Notes under the pieces: model-generated
What the model saw: only the letters and a program-made list of their open reading frames with translations
Databases searched by the model: none
Told to the model about the DNA's origin: nothing
NCBI RefSeq assembly: GCF_018141445.1
Contig: NZ_CP058649.1
Coordinates: forward strand, 2,995,001 to 3,059,000
DNA from: Vallitalea pronyensis
GTDB lineage: Bacteria; Bacillota; Clostridia; Lachnospirales; Vallitaleaceae
Direction: 5' to 3'
DNA: 64,000 bases
Position numbers and translations under genes: made by a program
Shown: one piece after another, positions 7,986 to 16,898 of the stretch
Numbering within the stretch: the stretch's first letter is position 1
How the letters are laid out: the number at the start of each line of letters is the position of its first letter

Positions 7986-9359
7986 ATGCGTAAGAAAAAA
8001 GTGCTAACAAGAATAGTAGGTATAATCATTCTAGCAAGTCTATCCATGGGGGCAATTGTCAGTGCCGCACCTATATCAGAGGTACTGGAAGAATGGATCA
8101 AGTCGTTAACCTTGGTTTATGGGGATAAGCAGGAAGAGGTAAAGTCGATCACCTACCAAGATCAGACGTATGTGCCTATAGAAGATGCAGCTACCCTATT
8201 GGATAAGACATTATTGAAGAAGGGGGATAAGCTGGAAATTAGTGACCAGACAAAAGTACCTTTTAAATTAAGAGAAGACTTTGTACTTCATGGTTTCTAT
8301 GCCATTGCATCCTATGACCAATTTAGTGAATTCTATCGAGGCAAAACATTGAATAATTTTGATGCCATATCTTTTGGTTGGAGTCGTATCGACAAAACCA
8401 AAGAAGGTGTTGAACTTGTGTTCAATGGAAGGGATTTTTGGGTACCTAATGGTTATGATAAAACCCTGGAGAAAGTTAACGACTCTCAGGTTTCAAAATC
8501 GCTGATGGTCTTTGCTGATGATAACAGTAACCGTAACGATTATTTTAAAGACATTTTTAAACATACAGATAAAATTGTTAGCGATATTGTAAAAGCTGTT
8601 CATGGTAAACACGCATCTTATGCAAAGTTATCATTTGATGGTGTTACCATTGATTTTGAAAATGTGAATAGAGAAGATCAGGAAGCCTATGTACTTTTTC
8701 TTAAAAAGTTACGTGAAGCACTAGGTGAAGAAAAAACGATTCAAGTAGCCGTACCCTCAGTCAAATATTTTGGTTACCATCATTATAAAGATATATTGGA
8801 TATTGTGGATTATATGATTCTAATGGAACATGACTTTGATACAAAAGCTAGAACAAGTCTATACGCTCAGTTGACTAAAAGCCCTCCTAGCCCAATACAG
8901 GTGATTAAGCAGGATATTGAGACACTGATTGATAAAGTTGGTGAGTCGTATCGGGATAAGATTATTTTACAGATTAGCTTTGGTGTTACACAGTGGGTGG
9001 GACAAGGAAAAGGTACTTATTCCCGCATTACATCATCACCAACTTACGGGCGTGTGTATGATCGTATGTATCATGAATTAATGAAGACAGAGAAGCAAAA
9101 AAAGGATATACAGGATGTGATTCATTATAATAAGGTGTATGAAAATCCCTATCTTACTTATGTAAACGATAAAAATCAGGATAATTATATTTGGTATGAA
9201 AACTGGGATAGTGTGTTGGCTAAAATAAAATTAGCTCATGACTATGATTTAGCTGGTATATCCCTATGGCGCATAGGCACCATACCAAACTATTATGGTC
9301 CATTTGGCCAAGAAGCTGGTTTTGACATTTGGTATCAGATGAGCAACTTGATACCATAA
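7986..9359 (+). CDS. Secreted glycoside hydrolase family 18 protein
   Basis: The 457-residue protein has a signal peptide (basic MRKKK, hydrophobic core, cleavage near residue 27-29), then a short copper-amine-oxidase-like beta segment (about residues 53-90), then a GH18 barrel. The catalytic signature DGVTIDFEN gives Asp218, Asp223 and the acid Glu225, the form seen in YaaH/SleL-type spore and cell-wall N-acetylglucosaminidases. Later barrel strands include YMILMEHDFD and AGISLWRIG. It probably cleaves peptidoglycan outside the membrane. GAGGAG precedes the ATG, and a strong terminator follows, so it is monocistronic. Confidence 0.88.
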   Translation: MRKKKVLTRIVGIIILASLSMGAIVSAAPISEVLEEWIKSLTLVYGDKQEEVKSITYQDQTYVPIEDAATLLDKTLLKKGDKLEISDQTKVPFKLREDFVLHGFYAIASYDQFSEFYRGKTLNNFDAISFGWSRIDKTKEGVELVFNGRDFWVPNGYDKTLEKVNDSQVSKSLMVFADDNSNRNDYFKDIFKHTDKIVSDIVKAVHGKHASYAKLSFDGVTIDFENVNREDQEAYVLFLKKLREALGEEKTIQVAVPSVKYFGYHHYKDILDIVDYMILMEHDFDTKARTSLYAQLTKSPPSPIQVIKQDIETLIDKVGESYRDKIILQISFGVTQWVGQGKGTYSRITSSPTYGRVYDRMYHELMKTEKQKKDIQDVIHYNKVYENPYLTYVNDKNQDNYIWYENWDSVLAKIKLAHDYDLAGISLWRIGTIPNYYGPFGQEAGFDIWYQMSNLIP

Positions 9360-9397
9360 GGAAAAACTATTATCCTGTGTTAATGACTAAAAATAAG

Positions 9398-9434
9398 GCA
9401 GACCCTTCTTGTATCTCCTAAGGGTCTGCTTTTT
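9398..9434. terminator. Bidirectional terminator between GH18 and HMA genes
   Basis: GCAGACCCTT (9398-9407) pairs with AAGGGTCTGC (9420-9429), with TTTTT after it on the plus strand and an A-rich stretch before it that serves the minus strand. Confidence 0.85.
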
Positions 9435-9444
9435 AAGTAATTAT

Positions 9445-9651
9445 TTAGGATATTGGGTCATGACCTGTTGACCTGATACAATCCACAATTTCTTGTTCTG
9501 TTGATGGGGGATTAAATTTTACACTAATTGAGCGTGTCGTAGGGTCAACAGCTACCTCTCTGACCCCTTCAAATTTATCCAGTGCATTTTTTATTTGTTG
9601 TTTTTCTGTGTCACTTCTAATACCATCCACCCTAATACGTATATGATTCAT
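9445..9651 (-). CDS. Heavy-metal-associated (HMA) domain protein lacking CxxC
   Basis: The 68-residue protein folds as a ferredoxin-like HMA domain by pattern: beta strand HIRIRVDGI, helix, VAVDPTTRSISVKFNPP, then IVDCIRSTGHDP. This is the layout of CopZ/MerP copper chaperones, but the metal loop reads GIRSDTE where the family has GMTCxxC, so both metal-binding cysteines are missing. One Cys near the C-terminus is not in a binding position. It may be a structural or regulatory HMA relative. It runs convergent to the GH18 gene and lies downstream of the AraC regulator on the same strand. Confidence 0.75.
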   Translation of the reverse strand: MNHIRIRVDGIRSDTEKQQIKNALDKFEGVREVAVDPTTRSISVKFNPPSTEQEIVDCIRSTGHDPIS

Positions 9652-9735
9652 CCTATCATCCCTTTTAAATTATTTCTTAACTTTATTTTTTGAATTTCGG
9701 AGTCTTTATATACGCGATAATTCTTGGGAAGAATA

Positions 9736-10584
9736 TTAGTAAAATGTGCGAGTATAACGTTTTGGTGGCATACCAACCCATTTTTTGAATGTACGAATAA
9801 AGTGGGTATAATCATTAAATCCAGTGCGTTCAGCCACTTCGCTGACATTTTTATGTGCATGAAGTAATTTTTTGGCTTCTGCTATTCGTCTTGCAGTAAT
9901 ATAGTGATTGACAGTTACACCTGTATTTTTTTTAAAAAGTTGACATAGATAGTATTTACTAATATTAAATTCTTTAGCCAGTTGTTCTAAAGACATATGA
10001 TCTGCTAAATGATGGTCAATATAATCAATTATTTTTTCCACGGTTTCATGAATATCATAGATTTGGTCTTGATACTTATTGTGTGTTTCATCCATAAACC
10101 ATTGATTGATATAGATGAGTAATTGAATAAAATAAGTTTTTTTTAATAAGTTACTACCAAATTTTTCTTTTTGAATGGTAGTTAAATGTGTAACATGGTT
10201 TAAAAATACCCTTTGCTGCTCTTTTGAGAGATGGATTTTGTTAAAATGTCCTCTTTTTCGTCTAAGAAAACATTGAAGAAGGTTGTTGTCTTCTATAGAA
10301 AAATGATCGATATATTCAGGTTTAAAAATGATAATAACACGTTCATATGTGGTATCTTTTTTAGCCATAACTTTATGCACTTCATAGTTATTCAGAACAA
10401 AGAGATCACCTGGATTATTTTTATATACTTTATTTTCAATTAAATACCGGTCACCACCAGAAACATTAAAATAAATTTCAAATAAATCATGAAAATGAAA
10501 ATCCATGGTATAATGGTCTGAACGTTGATGGAACACTTGAAAATCTGTAGAAAAAAGGGTTTTTCCCATGTGTGCATTATCCAT
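9736..10584 (-). CDS. AraC family transcriptional regulator with cupin N-terminus
   Basis: The 282-residue protein has an N-terminal cupin-like sensing domain (HFHDLFEIYFNVSGG, then GDLFVLNNYEVH) and two C-terminal helix-turn-helix motifs (about residues 185-280), including MSLEQLAKEFNISKYYLCQLFKKNTG and the family signature NDYTHFIRTFKKWVGMPPKRY. Such proteins usually activate nearby genes in response to a small ligand. Upstream in-frame GTG and ATG codons exist, but GAGG at 10593-10596 fits the ATG at 10584. It is divergent from the UROD-family gene, its likely target. Confidence 0.88.
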   Translation of the reverse strand: MDNAHMGKTLFSTDFQVFHQRSDHYTMDFHFHDLFEIYFNVSGGDRYLIENKVYKNNPGDLFVLNNYEVHKVMAKKDTTYERVIIIFKPEYIDHFSIEDNNLLQCFLRRKRGHFNKIHLSKEQQRVFLNHVTHLTTIQKEKFGSNLLKKTYFIQLLIYINQWFMDETHNKYQDQIYDIHETVEKIIDYIDHHLADHMSLEQLAKEFNISKYYLCQLFKKNTGVTVNHYITARRIAEAKKLLHAHKNVSEVAERTGFNDYTHFIRTFKKWVGMPPKRYTRTFY

Positions 10585-10791
10585 ATACATCACCTCTATC
10601 GTTAAGTCGTTCCTGAATTCTCTATTATGATGATAACCTCTAAAAACTATAGCCTTAAGGCATGGATGGTTTTCTTACATTATATCAAAAAACACAAGAT
10701 ATGCAAGAATATTAGTAATATAGAGCAAGAACTTACTAATGTTGTGTGTTATAGTTATGATATACTTTATCATAAAAGGAGTGAAAGACAG

Positions 10792-11904
10792 ATGGCATTA
10801 CAAGATATATTGGCATACTTAGAGGAAAACATTGAGCCTGAGCATTTGGATCAAGTTGAAAACAAGCTTATTAATGCCTTACATTATAAACCAATGGAAC
10901 GATTACCAATCCGTATTATGTATCCACAACATAAGTTTGCTAAGTTGCCCTATGGTGCTACTTTTGAAAATATGGAAAATATGTTGTATAACGAATTAGC
11001 AGGAGGCGTAACGTCAGTAGAGTCTAAAGACGATGGCTTGCTCACCTTACGTTCCAATTACGGTGTTGGTACGTTACCAAGCCTCTTTGGCATGATATCA
11101 CGTGTTGTTAAAGATACCAATCTGCCATGGGTAGATCATGTGGACAGTGTTGACATGATTCGTGACATTATTCATCGTGGTGTGCCTGACCTTCATACAG
11201 GTTTTGGAAAAAGAATGACGGAAACTTACGAGTACTACAGAGAGCAGTTACAACCCTATGAAAAGTGTAATACCTATATTAAATTATATCATCCCGATCT
11301 TCAAGGACCATTTGATGTAGCACACCTTATATGGGGACCAGATATTTATATAGCCATGTACGATACACCTGACTTGGTACATGAGCTCATGAACTTAGTC
11401 ACAGAAACATATATCCAACTGATGAAGAAGTTAAAAGGTTATTTGAACGATGAGATTATTAATGAGCAAGGCGCCTTTAACTACCATTGGGGTTCATTAT
11501 ATAAAGGAAAGGTATTATTGCGTAATGATTCAGCTGTGAACTTATCAAAAGCCATGTTTGAAGAATTTGTATTACCCTATGACACGAAGATTCTTGAAAC
11601 ATTTGGTTCAGGAAGTATTCATTTTTGTGGAAGAGCAGACCAGATTGTATTTGATATGGCTGAGACACCCTATAACCAAGGTATGAATTTTGGACACATG
11701 GGTAATGTGGAGTTTGGTGAAACCTATTTAGATCTCTTAAAAGAACGTTTTGAAGCGAATAAAACGGCTATAATCAGCTATCATTTATCGGCAGAGGAGT
11801 ATCAAAATTATAGAGGGACATTTGATACAGGCATTACCTTGCAATCCTATGCCCCTTCTTATGAAGAGGCTATTAAGTTAAGGCATTGCCATGAATTCTT
11901 ATAG
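10792..11904 (+). CDS. Uroporphyrinogen decarboxylase (UROD) family protein
   Basis: The 370-residue protein matches the UROD superfamily in pattern: YIKLYHPDLQGPFDVAHLIWG, DTPDLVHELMNLVTETYI, and the C-terminal IHFCGRADQIVFDMAETP and GVTFD-like YRGTFDTGITLQ segments. Clostridial members not linked to heme genes often act in corrinoid-dependent methyl transfer or catabolism, which would fit anaerobic life; no heme genes are nearby, so I do not call it HemE. The open frame extends back to 10627, but AAAAGGAG precedes the ATG at 10792. A possible promoter is TTACTA-N17-TATGAT at 10733-10761. It is divergent from an AraC regulator. Confidence 0.75.
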   Translation: MALQDILAYLEENIEPEHLDQVENKLINALHYKPMERLPIRIMYPQHKFAKLPYGATFENMENMLYNELAGGVTSVESKDDGLLTLRSNYGVGTLPSLFGMISRVVKDTNLPWVDHVDSVDMIRDIIHRGVPDLHTGFGKRMTETYEYYREQLQPYEKCNTYIKLYHPDLQGPFDVAHLIWGPDIYIAMYDTPDLVHELMNLVTETYIQLMKKLKGYLNDEIINEQGAFNYHWGSLYKGKVLLRNDSAVNLSKAMFEEFVLPYDTKILETFGSGSIHFCGRADQIVFDMAETPYNQGMNFGHMGNVEFGETYLDLLKERFEANKTAIISYHLSAEEYQNYRGTFDTGITLQSYAPSYEEAIKLRHCHEFL

Positions 11905-11952
11905 AATGGTGTAAAAGTTAAATCATACGATCATGAATTTTTAATACTACAT

Positions 11953-11991
11953 AAGGTCATCTACAGTTAGTAATTACTTGTAGATGACCTT
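11953..11991. terminator. Bidirectional terminator, UROD/threonine aldolase
   Basis: AAGGTCATCTACA (11953-11965) is perfectly complementary to TGTAGATGACCTT (11979-11991), giving a 13-bp stem between two convergent genes. Confidence 0.85.
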
Positions 11992-12000
11992 TTGAATGCT

Positions 12001-13035
12001 TTAGTTTGAATGTGTTAATTGCTTAAGGTCTTCAATAAATGACGTTACCATTTTATCCGTTGTAGCCCAGGAAGTGACCAGTCGAATGGAAGAATGCTCT
12101 TTATCAACTTCTGACCATCTGTAAAACTGATAGTTTTCTTCAAGTTGTTGAATGATGCTGTTTGGCAAAATTGGAAAGAGTTGATTGGTAGACGGATGCA
12201 CCAAAAATTTATAACCCAGTAAATCAATGGCTTCTTGCATAAGCCAAGCCATCTGATTAGCATGGGTTGCAAGATCAAAGAATAAGTTGTCTTTAAAGAG
12301 TTCTAAAAACTGCAAGCTTAGAATTCTTCCTTTAGCCAGCAGTGCTCCTTTTTGTTTCATATGGAATCGAAAATCCTCTTGTAGACATTTGGAGTTTATC
12401 ACGAGAGCTTCACCAATAAGTGCGCCATTCTTTGTACCGCCAATATAAAAGGCGTCGGATAACCTAGCTAAGTCAGGTAAGGTAAGGTCATTCTGTGAAG
12501 AAGACAGAGCTGACCCAAGTCTTGCACCATCAATAAATAGATAGAGTTGGTGATCACAACAAAACCGACTAATCTCTTCAAGTTCTTTTTTTGTGTAAAT
12601 GGTTCCAACTTCTGTGGAATTAGAGATATACACAAGTTTTGGTTTAACCATATGTTCATCTGTATGTACACTTAAGGCTGATGCAATATGTTCTGGATTA
12701 AGTTTACCATCACTAACTTCTAATCCAATGATTTTATGTCCTGTTGCTTCAATTGCGCCGGCCTCATGGACAAGTACATGACCTGTTGTAGCTGCAATAG
12801 CGGCTTCATGAGGACGTAAGAACGCAGATATCACTGTCAAATTGGTTTGTGTACCGCCTGAGAAAAAGTGTATATCACTATTAGGGCTGTTTATTTTATC
12901 TTTGATTAAGGTAATGGCTTCTTGTGTAAACATATCTTCGCCATAACCCTTTGCTTGTACCATGTTTGTTTCTATTAGTGCATGTAGAATTCTAGGATGT
13001 GCTCCTTCACTATAATCATTCATAAAACTATACAT
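12001..13035 (-). CDS. Low-specificity threonine aldolase (beta-eliminating lyase family)
   Basis: The 344-residue PLP enzyme is predicted to cleave L-threonine or allo-threonine to glycine and acetaldehyde. Visible motifs are MNDYSEGAHP at the N-terminus, FFSGGTQTN, VHEAGAIEATGHKI, FIDGARLG with the cofactor-binding Asp, and IGGTKNG holding the PLP Lys. The frame extends five codons upstream to a TTG, but that TTG overlaps the GGAGG ribosome binding site at 13044-13048; the ATG at 13035, 8 nt downstream of it, is the start. It appears to be a single-gene unit. Confidence 0.92.
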   Translation of the reverse strand: MYSFMNDYSEGAHPRILHALIETNMVQAKGYGEDMFTQEAITLIKDKINSPNSDIHFFSGGTQTNLTVISAFLRPHEAAIAATTGHVLVHEAGAIEATGHKIIGLEVSDGKLNPEHIASALSVHTDEHMVKPKLVYISNSTEVGTIYTKKELEEISRFCCDHQLYLFIDGARLGSALSSSQNDLTLPDLARLSDAFYIGGTKNGALIGEALVINSKCLQEDFRFHMKQKGALLAKGRILSLQFLELFKDNLFFDLATHANQMAWLMQEAIDLLGYKFLVHPSTNQLFPILPNSIIQQLEENYQFYRWSEVDKEHSSIRLVTSWATTDKMVTSFIEDLKQLTHSN

Positions 13036-13170
13036 ACGATTATCCTCCAATATTTCTGTTTACGTGCTTTTCAAGTTGTGCATTATGCATAACGTAACTT
13101 GGCTTCAAAATACCAACACATATACTATAACATCCTATGGAGTAAATGTATACCAGCCCAATTAGCCATG

Positions 13171-13872
13171 TCAGATGTCATCCTGATTAATATCATAAGG
13201 AGAGATCGATAGGGTTTTGTTTTTATCCATAGAAGCATAGAAAATGTCGGAAACATTAGGGTAACCCTGGCCGTTAATCAGTCGAATAATCTCTTCTTTA
13301 GATGAACCAAGGAAGGCAATGTTTTCATATTGGAGTTTACCATCTATGATAATCGAATGTTTATATGCCGTAGCTTGAGAAGGTGCAGCCATATCTTTTT
13401 TGGTGACAGGCTCAGCAAAATTTTTGCGTAGAACGGAAATAACGCCGCTAGGCTCAAGGATACCATATTTGACATCATTGATGTCAAATATATCTTTTTC
13501 TCTTAATAGCATTAATATTTCATCAATAGAAATTTTAGCTTTTTTTAGATTGGCATAAATCATCTTACCATCTTTAACCACAACCATTGGAGGAAAAGTG
13601 ACACGTTTTCTAAACAGATCAGATTTTAAGTAAACCAGCGTAATCAATCTTTGAAATGCAAACATGACAATAATGGCATAAATGATATGCAAATGGGGCA
13701 CATCCGGTTCTGCAATATCTGCACCAGTAACAGAACCTATAACGAGTATGGTTAAAAAATCAAATACTGGGAGCTCACCAATTGGTCGCTTACCATATAT
13801 AAGGATAATGGATACTAATAAGATGCTCATAATCGTAATTATTCTAAATGCAATAGTGAGATATATATTCAT
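13171..13872 (-). CDS. DUF421 (YetF/YdfR family) membrane protein
   Basis: The 233-residue protein has three N-terminal membrane helices (about residues 6-25, 38-55 and 60-80), then a soluble part with the family pattern KRPIGELPVFDFLTILVIGSVTGADIA, followed by VVVKDGKMIYANLKKAKISIDEILMLLREKDIFDINDVKYGILEPSGVISV, which is the YetF-type domain. Family members are membrane proteins of poorly known role; some are linked to spore germination or envelope stress. AAGGAG precedes the ATG on the minus strand. No operon partner is evident. Confidence 0.87.
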   Translation of the reverse strand: MNIYLTIAFRIITIMSILLVSIILIYGKRPIGELPVFDFLTILVIGSVTGADIAEPDVPHLHIIYAIIVMFAFQRLITLVYLKSDLFRKRVTFPPMVVVKDGKMIYANLKKAKISIDEILMLLREKDIFDINDVKYGILEPSGVISVLRKNFAEPVTKKDMAAPSQATAYKHSIIIDGKLQYENIAFLGSSKEEIIRLINGQGYPNVSDIFYASMDKNKTLSISPYDINQDDI

Positions 13873-14071
13873 TGAACTAGCTCCTTTGTTTTCGATTGGT
13901 TATAGTTTTCCCAAATGTGTTGGAATATAATTATTTATAATAGAAAAGGGCAGTAAGAAGTTAGTAGTATTTTGTTATTATTTTGATGTAGTATGATGAA
14001 AATAAATTAAATATGCTAAAAAAAAAGATATAAAAAATAAATATAAAACTTAATATCTTATTGGACAAGAT

Positions 14072-14099
14072 TTGACAAAAAAATAAAAAAATATATGAT
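14072..14099 (+). promoter_or_regulatory. Sigma-A promoter for the two-PPC secreted protein
   Basis: A perfect TTGACA (14072-14077) and TATGAT (14094-14099) are 16 nt apart in very AT-rich DNA. The transcript would start near 14106, leaving a 150-nt leader. The rest of the 384-nt gap from 13873 shows no gene. Confidence 0.65.
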
Positions 14100-14131
14100 A
14101 AAATAAACAAGGTTACTGTTATAAGGAATAT

Positions 14132-14141
14132 GAAAGGAGGA
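14132..14141 (+). promoter_or_regulatory. Strong Shine-Dalgarno without start codon (STAB-SD-like)
   Basis: GAAAGGAGGA lies about 25 nt after the predicted transcription start and about 116 nt before the coding start. No ATG, GTG or TTG follows at usable spacing. This is the form and approximate distance of the mRNA-stabilising STAB-SD described upstream of Bacillus thuringiensis cry3A. Confidence 0.4.
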
Positions 14142-14256
14142 GTACATAGCATAATTTAATATAAGGGTGAATATATTCATACAATAAGAATGACAAAATA
14201 TTTTAATTCTAAATAACAATTAACCACTAAAATGAAAATAAGAGGAGAATAAGAGA

Positions 14257-15078
14257 ATGATTAATAAGAAATGTATTAAAAGAATTAGTTTATGTATTAC
14301 GATGATGTTTCTAATGGTTTGTTTCAATAATAGTATCTATGCTGGCGTTCCAATCTATAATCAGGAAATTGAACCTAATAACACAAGGGATGATGCTAAC
14401 ATAATTCAACTTGGACAGCCTTTTAGTGGACAAATAAGTGATAGTAATGATGTAGATTACTTTTCTTACACACCTGATGAAAGAAAGAAATTAACATTCT
14501 TGTTTATTGATCAGGATGGTACCACATTTAATTACTACATTATTGATAGAACTGATGATAATAAGCTTATACATTATGGTGATATTAGCGGAACCATTAC
14601 TAAAGAATTTTCCTTTGAAGCAGATCATGAGTGTATTATTATGATTAAATCAAGTAATGGTAATAACTCAAGATATGAAGCATCCTTATCTGGTGAAACT
14701 TCGTATGAATCAGTTACTATTGATAGTAAAGAATCGGAGTTTAACAACACAATAGAATGCGTTAACAAACTTAGTACAGAAGATGCTCTAATAAGTGCTA
14801 AAATTTCTGATTCTAATGATGAAGACTATTTTATGTTTACTGCTAAAAACAGTGGAAGTAAAAATTTTGTATTTTATCCTGGCAGCGATGCTAACTTCTA
14901 TTTTTTTGTATATGATATGATTACCCACCAATATGTTTACGAAGGTTATTTAGATACTTTAGGTCAATCAAAAGTTATCCCTTTTAATGCTCAGCAGTAC
15001 CATCACTATAGAGTTTATGTAACAGTAAACGGAAGTGCTGATAATGAAAGTTATCATTTCAAATGTTGGAACAATTAA
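14257..15078 (+). CDS. Secreted protein with two PPC-like domains
   Basis: The 273-residue protein has a signal peptide ending near residue 30 (after NNSIYA) and two tandem beta domains of the bacterial pre-peptidase C-terminal (PPC) type. The first (about residues 35-145) starts EIEPNNTRDDAN and contains GQISDSNDVDYFSY; the second (about 155-270) starts ESEFNNTIECVN and contains AKISDSNDEDYFMF. The repeated ISDSND-DYF block shows internal duplication. No catalytic domain is attached, so it is probably an extracellular binding protein. GAGGAG precedes the ATG. It has its own promoter and terminator. Confidence 0.85.
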   Translation: MINKKCIKRISLCITMMFLMVCFNNSIYAGVPIYNQEIEPNNTRDDANIIQLGQPFSGQISDSNDVDYFSYTPDERKKLTFLFIDQDGTTFNYYIIDRTDDNKLIHYGDISGTITKEFSFEADHECIIMIKSSNGNNSRYEASLSGETSYESVTIDSKESEFNNTIECVNKLSTEDALISAKISDSNDEDYFMFTAKNSGSKNFVFYPGSDANFYFFVYDMITHQYVYEGYLDTLGQSKVIPFNAQQYHHYRVYVTVNGSADNESYHFKCWNN

Positions 15079-15150
15079 TCATAAAGCATAATGAGCATAT
15101 AAAATAATACACTGTTCTACAAAATATTAAGTGGTTATTAGTATATTAAG

Positions 15151-15183
15151 ACGGGTCTATCAATTGTTGATAGGCTCGTTTTA
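15151..15183 (+). terminator. Intrinsic terminator after the PPC protein
   Basis: ACGGGTCTATCAA (15151-15163) pairs over 13 positions, with two G-T wobbles, to TTGATAGGCTCGT (15167-15179), followed by TTTT. The rest of the 337-nt gap up to 15415 shows no gene. Confidence 0.8.
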
Positions 15184-15415
15184 CACATATTATTAAAGAT
15201 TTATGGTACAGAGAATCAAAAACTTTAATAATCAAGTAATATATACCATGGATATAGAAAAGTGTGTAGAGTTTGTTAATCAAGCATAAGACGCTAACAG
15301 TACATTGACGGTCAATTAAAAATAAACTATACTCTAAATAATGGCAAGATAAAATGTTAACTGGTATACGAAAGCTAGGATGTTGGAACATGAATACTTA
15401 TAAAGGGTGAATGAC

Positions 15416-16321
15416 ATGATGGAAGTACAAGCGTTAAAAAATGAAAGGATTCAAGAATTTATTAATTACTGTAAGAAACATCGACATGAAGTTGACGAGT
15501 CTTATCTATACGATGAAGATCTGGATGCATTTCAACTTAATCATGAGAATCCAACTTATGTTGGTATAAATGGTCAAGGAAATATGGTAGCAGCGGTATC
15601 ACTTATTATAGATGATTATAACCGAAGGGGCAAAAGGGCACGTTTTCGAATATTTCACTCTGAAATAGAAGGTTTTGCTTATTACAACCTGCTCATGAAA
15701 GCTATATTACTGCATACAGGTGGTTTAGATAATGTCTATTTATTTGTTCCTATTATCAATAAACAATTGATGAACGATATAAAACAACTCCATTTTACAA
15801 TAGAAAGATATTCTTATTTTTTGGTAAGAGACCAACGGGATGTACCAGCATATAATTTTCCAGAAGGCTATACAATTCGCCCTTTTCAACCTGATATGGA
15901 TGAAGAAGTATGGTGTGATGTTCGAAATGCTGGGTTTGCTAAGTTAAAAGGTAGTGAAACACCGATTACACCTGAAAATGTTAAAAAAATGATTGCAGAA
16001 AATGAATACATAGAAGGAGGTATGATGATTCTTTATGACCAGGATAGACCCATAGGTATAGTTAAAGGAGAAAAAGATGACTATGAAGGTTTCCCAGCCA
16101 TGAATATAGGACCACTTGCCATAATACCGGACTATCAAGGTAAAGGTTTAGGGCGGTGTTTATTACGAGCCTCGTTACAATTTGCCAAAGAAAAATCATA
16201 TACAAGAACGACACTCTGTGTCAATGCAGAAAATGAAAGAGCGAAATCGTTGTATATCCAAGAAGGGTTTAAACAAGTGGAAGCCGTAGCATGTTTTCAT
16301 TATGACTTAACAAACGAATAA
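15416..16321 (+). CDS. GNAT family N-acetyltransferase, two-domain
   Basis: The 301-residue protein has a complete GNAT fold in its C-terminal half: EGYTIRPFQPDMDEE, then AMNIGPLAIIPDYQGKGLGRCLL holding the acetyl-CoA pyrophosphate loop (QGKGLG), and LCVNAENERAKSLYIQEGF. The N-terminal half resembles a second, degenerate GNAT domain without that loop, a layout like mycothiol synthase-type tandem GNATs. The substrate is unknown. A GTG at 15407 is in frame, but AAAGGG fits the ATG at 15416. Confidence 0.85.
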   Translation: MMEVQALKNERIQEFINYCKKHRHEVDESYLYDEDLDAFQLNHENPTYVGINGQGNMVAAVSLIIDDYNRRGKRARFRIFHSEIEGFAYYNLLMKAILLHTGGLDNVYLFVPIINKQLMNDIKQLHFTIERYSYFLVRDQRDVPAYNFPEGYTIRPFQPDMDEEVWCDVRNAGFAKLKGSETPITPENVKKMIAENEYIEGGMMILYDQDRPIGIVKGEKDDYEGFPAMNIGPLAIIPDYQGKGLGRCLLRASLQFAKEKSYTRTTLCVNAENERAKSLYIQEGFKQVEAVACFHYDLTNE

Positions 16322-16368
16322 TTGATTTAAACATATATGCATCATCCATAATAGAAGGGAAATTTGAA

Positions 16369-16397
16369 AAGGTAGTGATAGGTTTCGCTGCCTTTTT
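16369..16397 (+). terminator. Intrinsic terminator after the acetyltransferase
   Basis: AAGGTAG (16369-16375) pairs with CTGCCTT (16388-16394), ending in a T run to 16397. Confidence 0.65.
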
Positions 16398-16501
16398 CAT
16401 GTTAAAGAAGAAAGATTTTAATAAATGTTCAGATAAATATTGAATGTATCGGCGATAAATGTTATATTATGGTAGTATTTAAATCATTAAAGGGGGAAAT
16501 T

Positions 16502-16864
16502 ATGAATTATTTATTCTATGTGGTGAGTGTTAATCAGAATCCATCTGGTATTGTTTGGTTTATCATTATTGGTTGCTTGATATTTCTTGTATTCTCTCGA
16601 TTGAGAAAACATGCCTCTAGAGGGGGAGAGGGAGAAGACATGTATGATGCAAATGAAGAGATGATGGATGATGATGCGTATGAAACACTCTATGCAGTCA
16701 CTTCTGAAAGCGAAGATTATGGTGATGATAGCTATATTGAGGATGATGAAAACGATGACAATGAAGTATACGAAGATAATAGCTATGAAATCTATGAAAA
16801 TAATAGCTTCGACACTTATGAAGATAGCGGTTCAGATGATATTGACTGTTCATTTGATGAGTGA
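16502..16864 (+). CDS. Membrane-anchored protein with acidic Tyr-rich repeat tail
   Basis: The 120-residue protein has one N-terminal membrane helix (about residues 18-33, GIVWFIIIGCLIFLVF), a short basic stop-transfer RLRKHASR, and an 80-residue tail in which I count 34 Asp/Glu, nine Tyr and no Lys or Arg. The tail includes imperfect eight-residue units beginning YEDN, YENN and YEDS. Topology by the positive-inside rule puts the acidic tail in the cytosol. I do not recognise the family; a calcium-, cation- or protein-binding tail is possible. An upstream in-frame start at 16469 is rejected because GGGGG at 16492 fits the ATG at 16502. Confidence 0.7.
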   Translation: MNYLFYVVSVNQNPSGIVWFIIIGCLIFLVFSRLRKHASRGGEGEDMYDANEEMMDDDAYETLYAVTSESEDYGDDSYIEDDENDDNEVYEDNSYEIYENNSFDTYEDSGSDDIDCSFDE

Positions 16865-16874
16865 TATAAAAAAA

Positions 16875-16898
16875 AGCACCCCATGAAGGTGCTTTTTC
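16875..16898 (+). terminator. Intrinsic terminator after the acidic-tail protein
   Basis: AGCACC (16875-16880) and GGTGCT (16888-16893) form a perfect stem followed by TTTTT, 10 nt after the stop codon. Confidence 0.8.

Noticed and set aside
9648..9860. 70-codon frame overlapping the end of the AraC gene
   Set aside because: It overlaps the conserved second helix-turn-helix of the regulator in another frame and has no ribosome binding site of its own.
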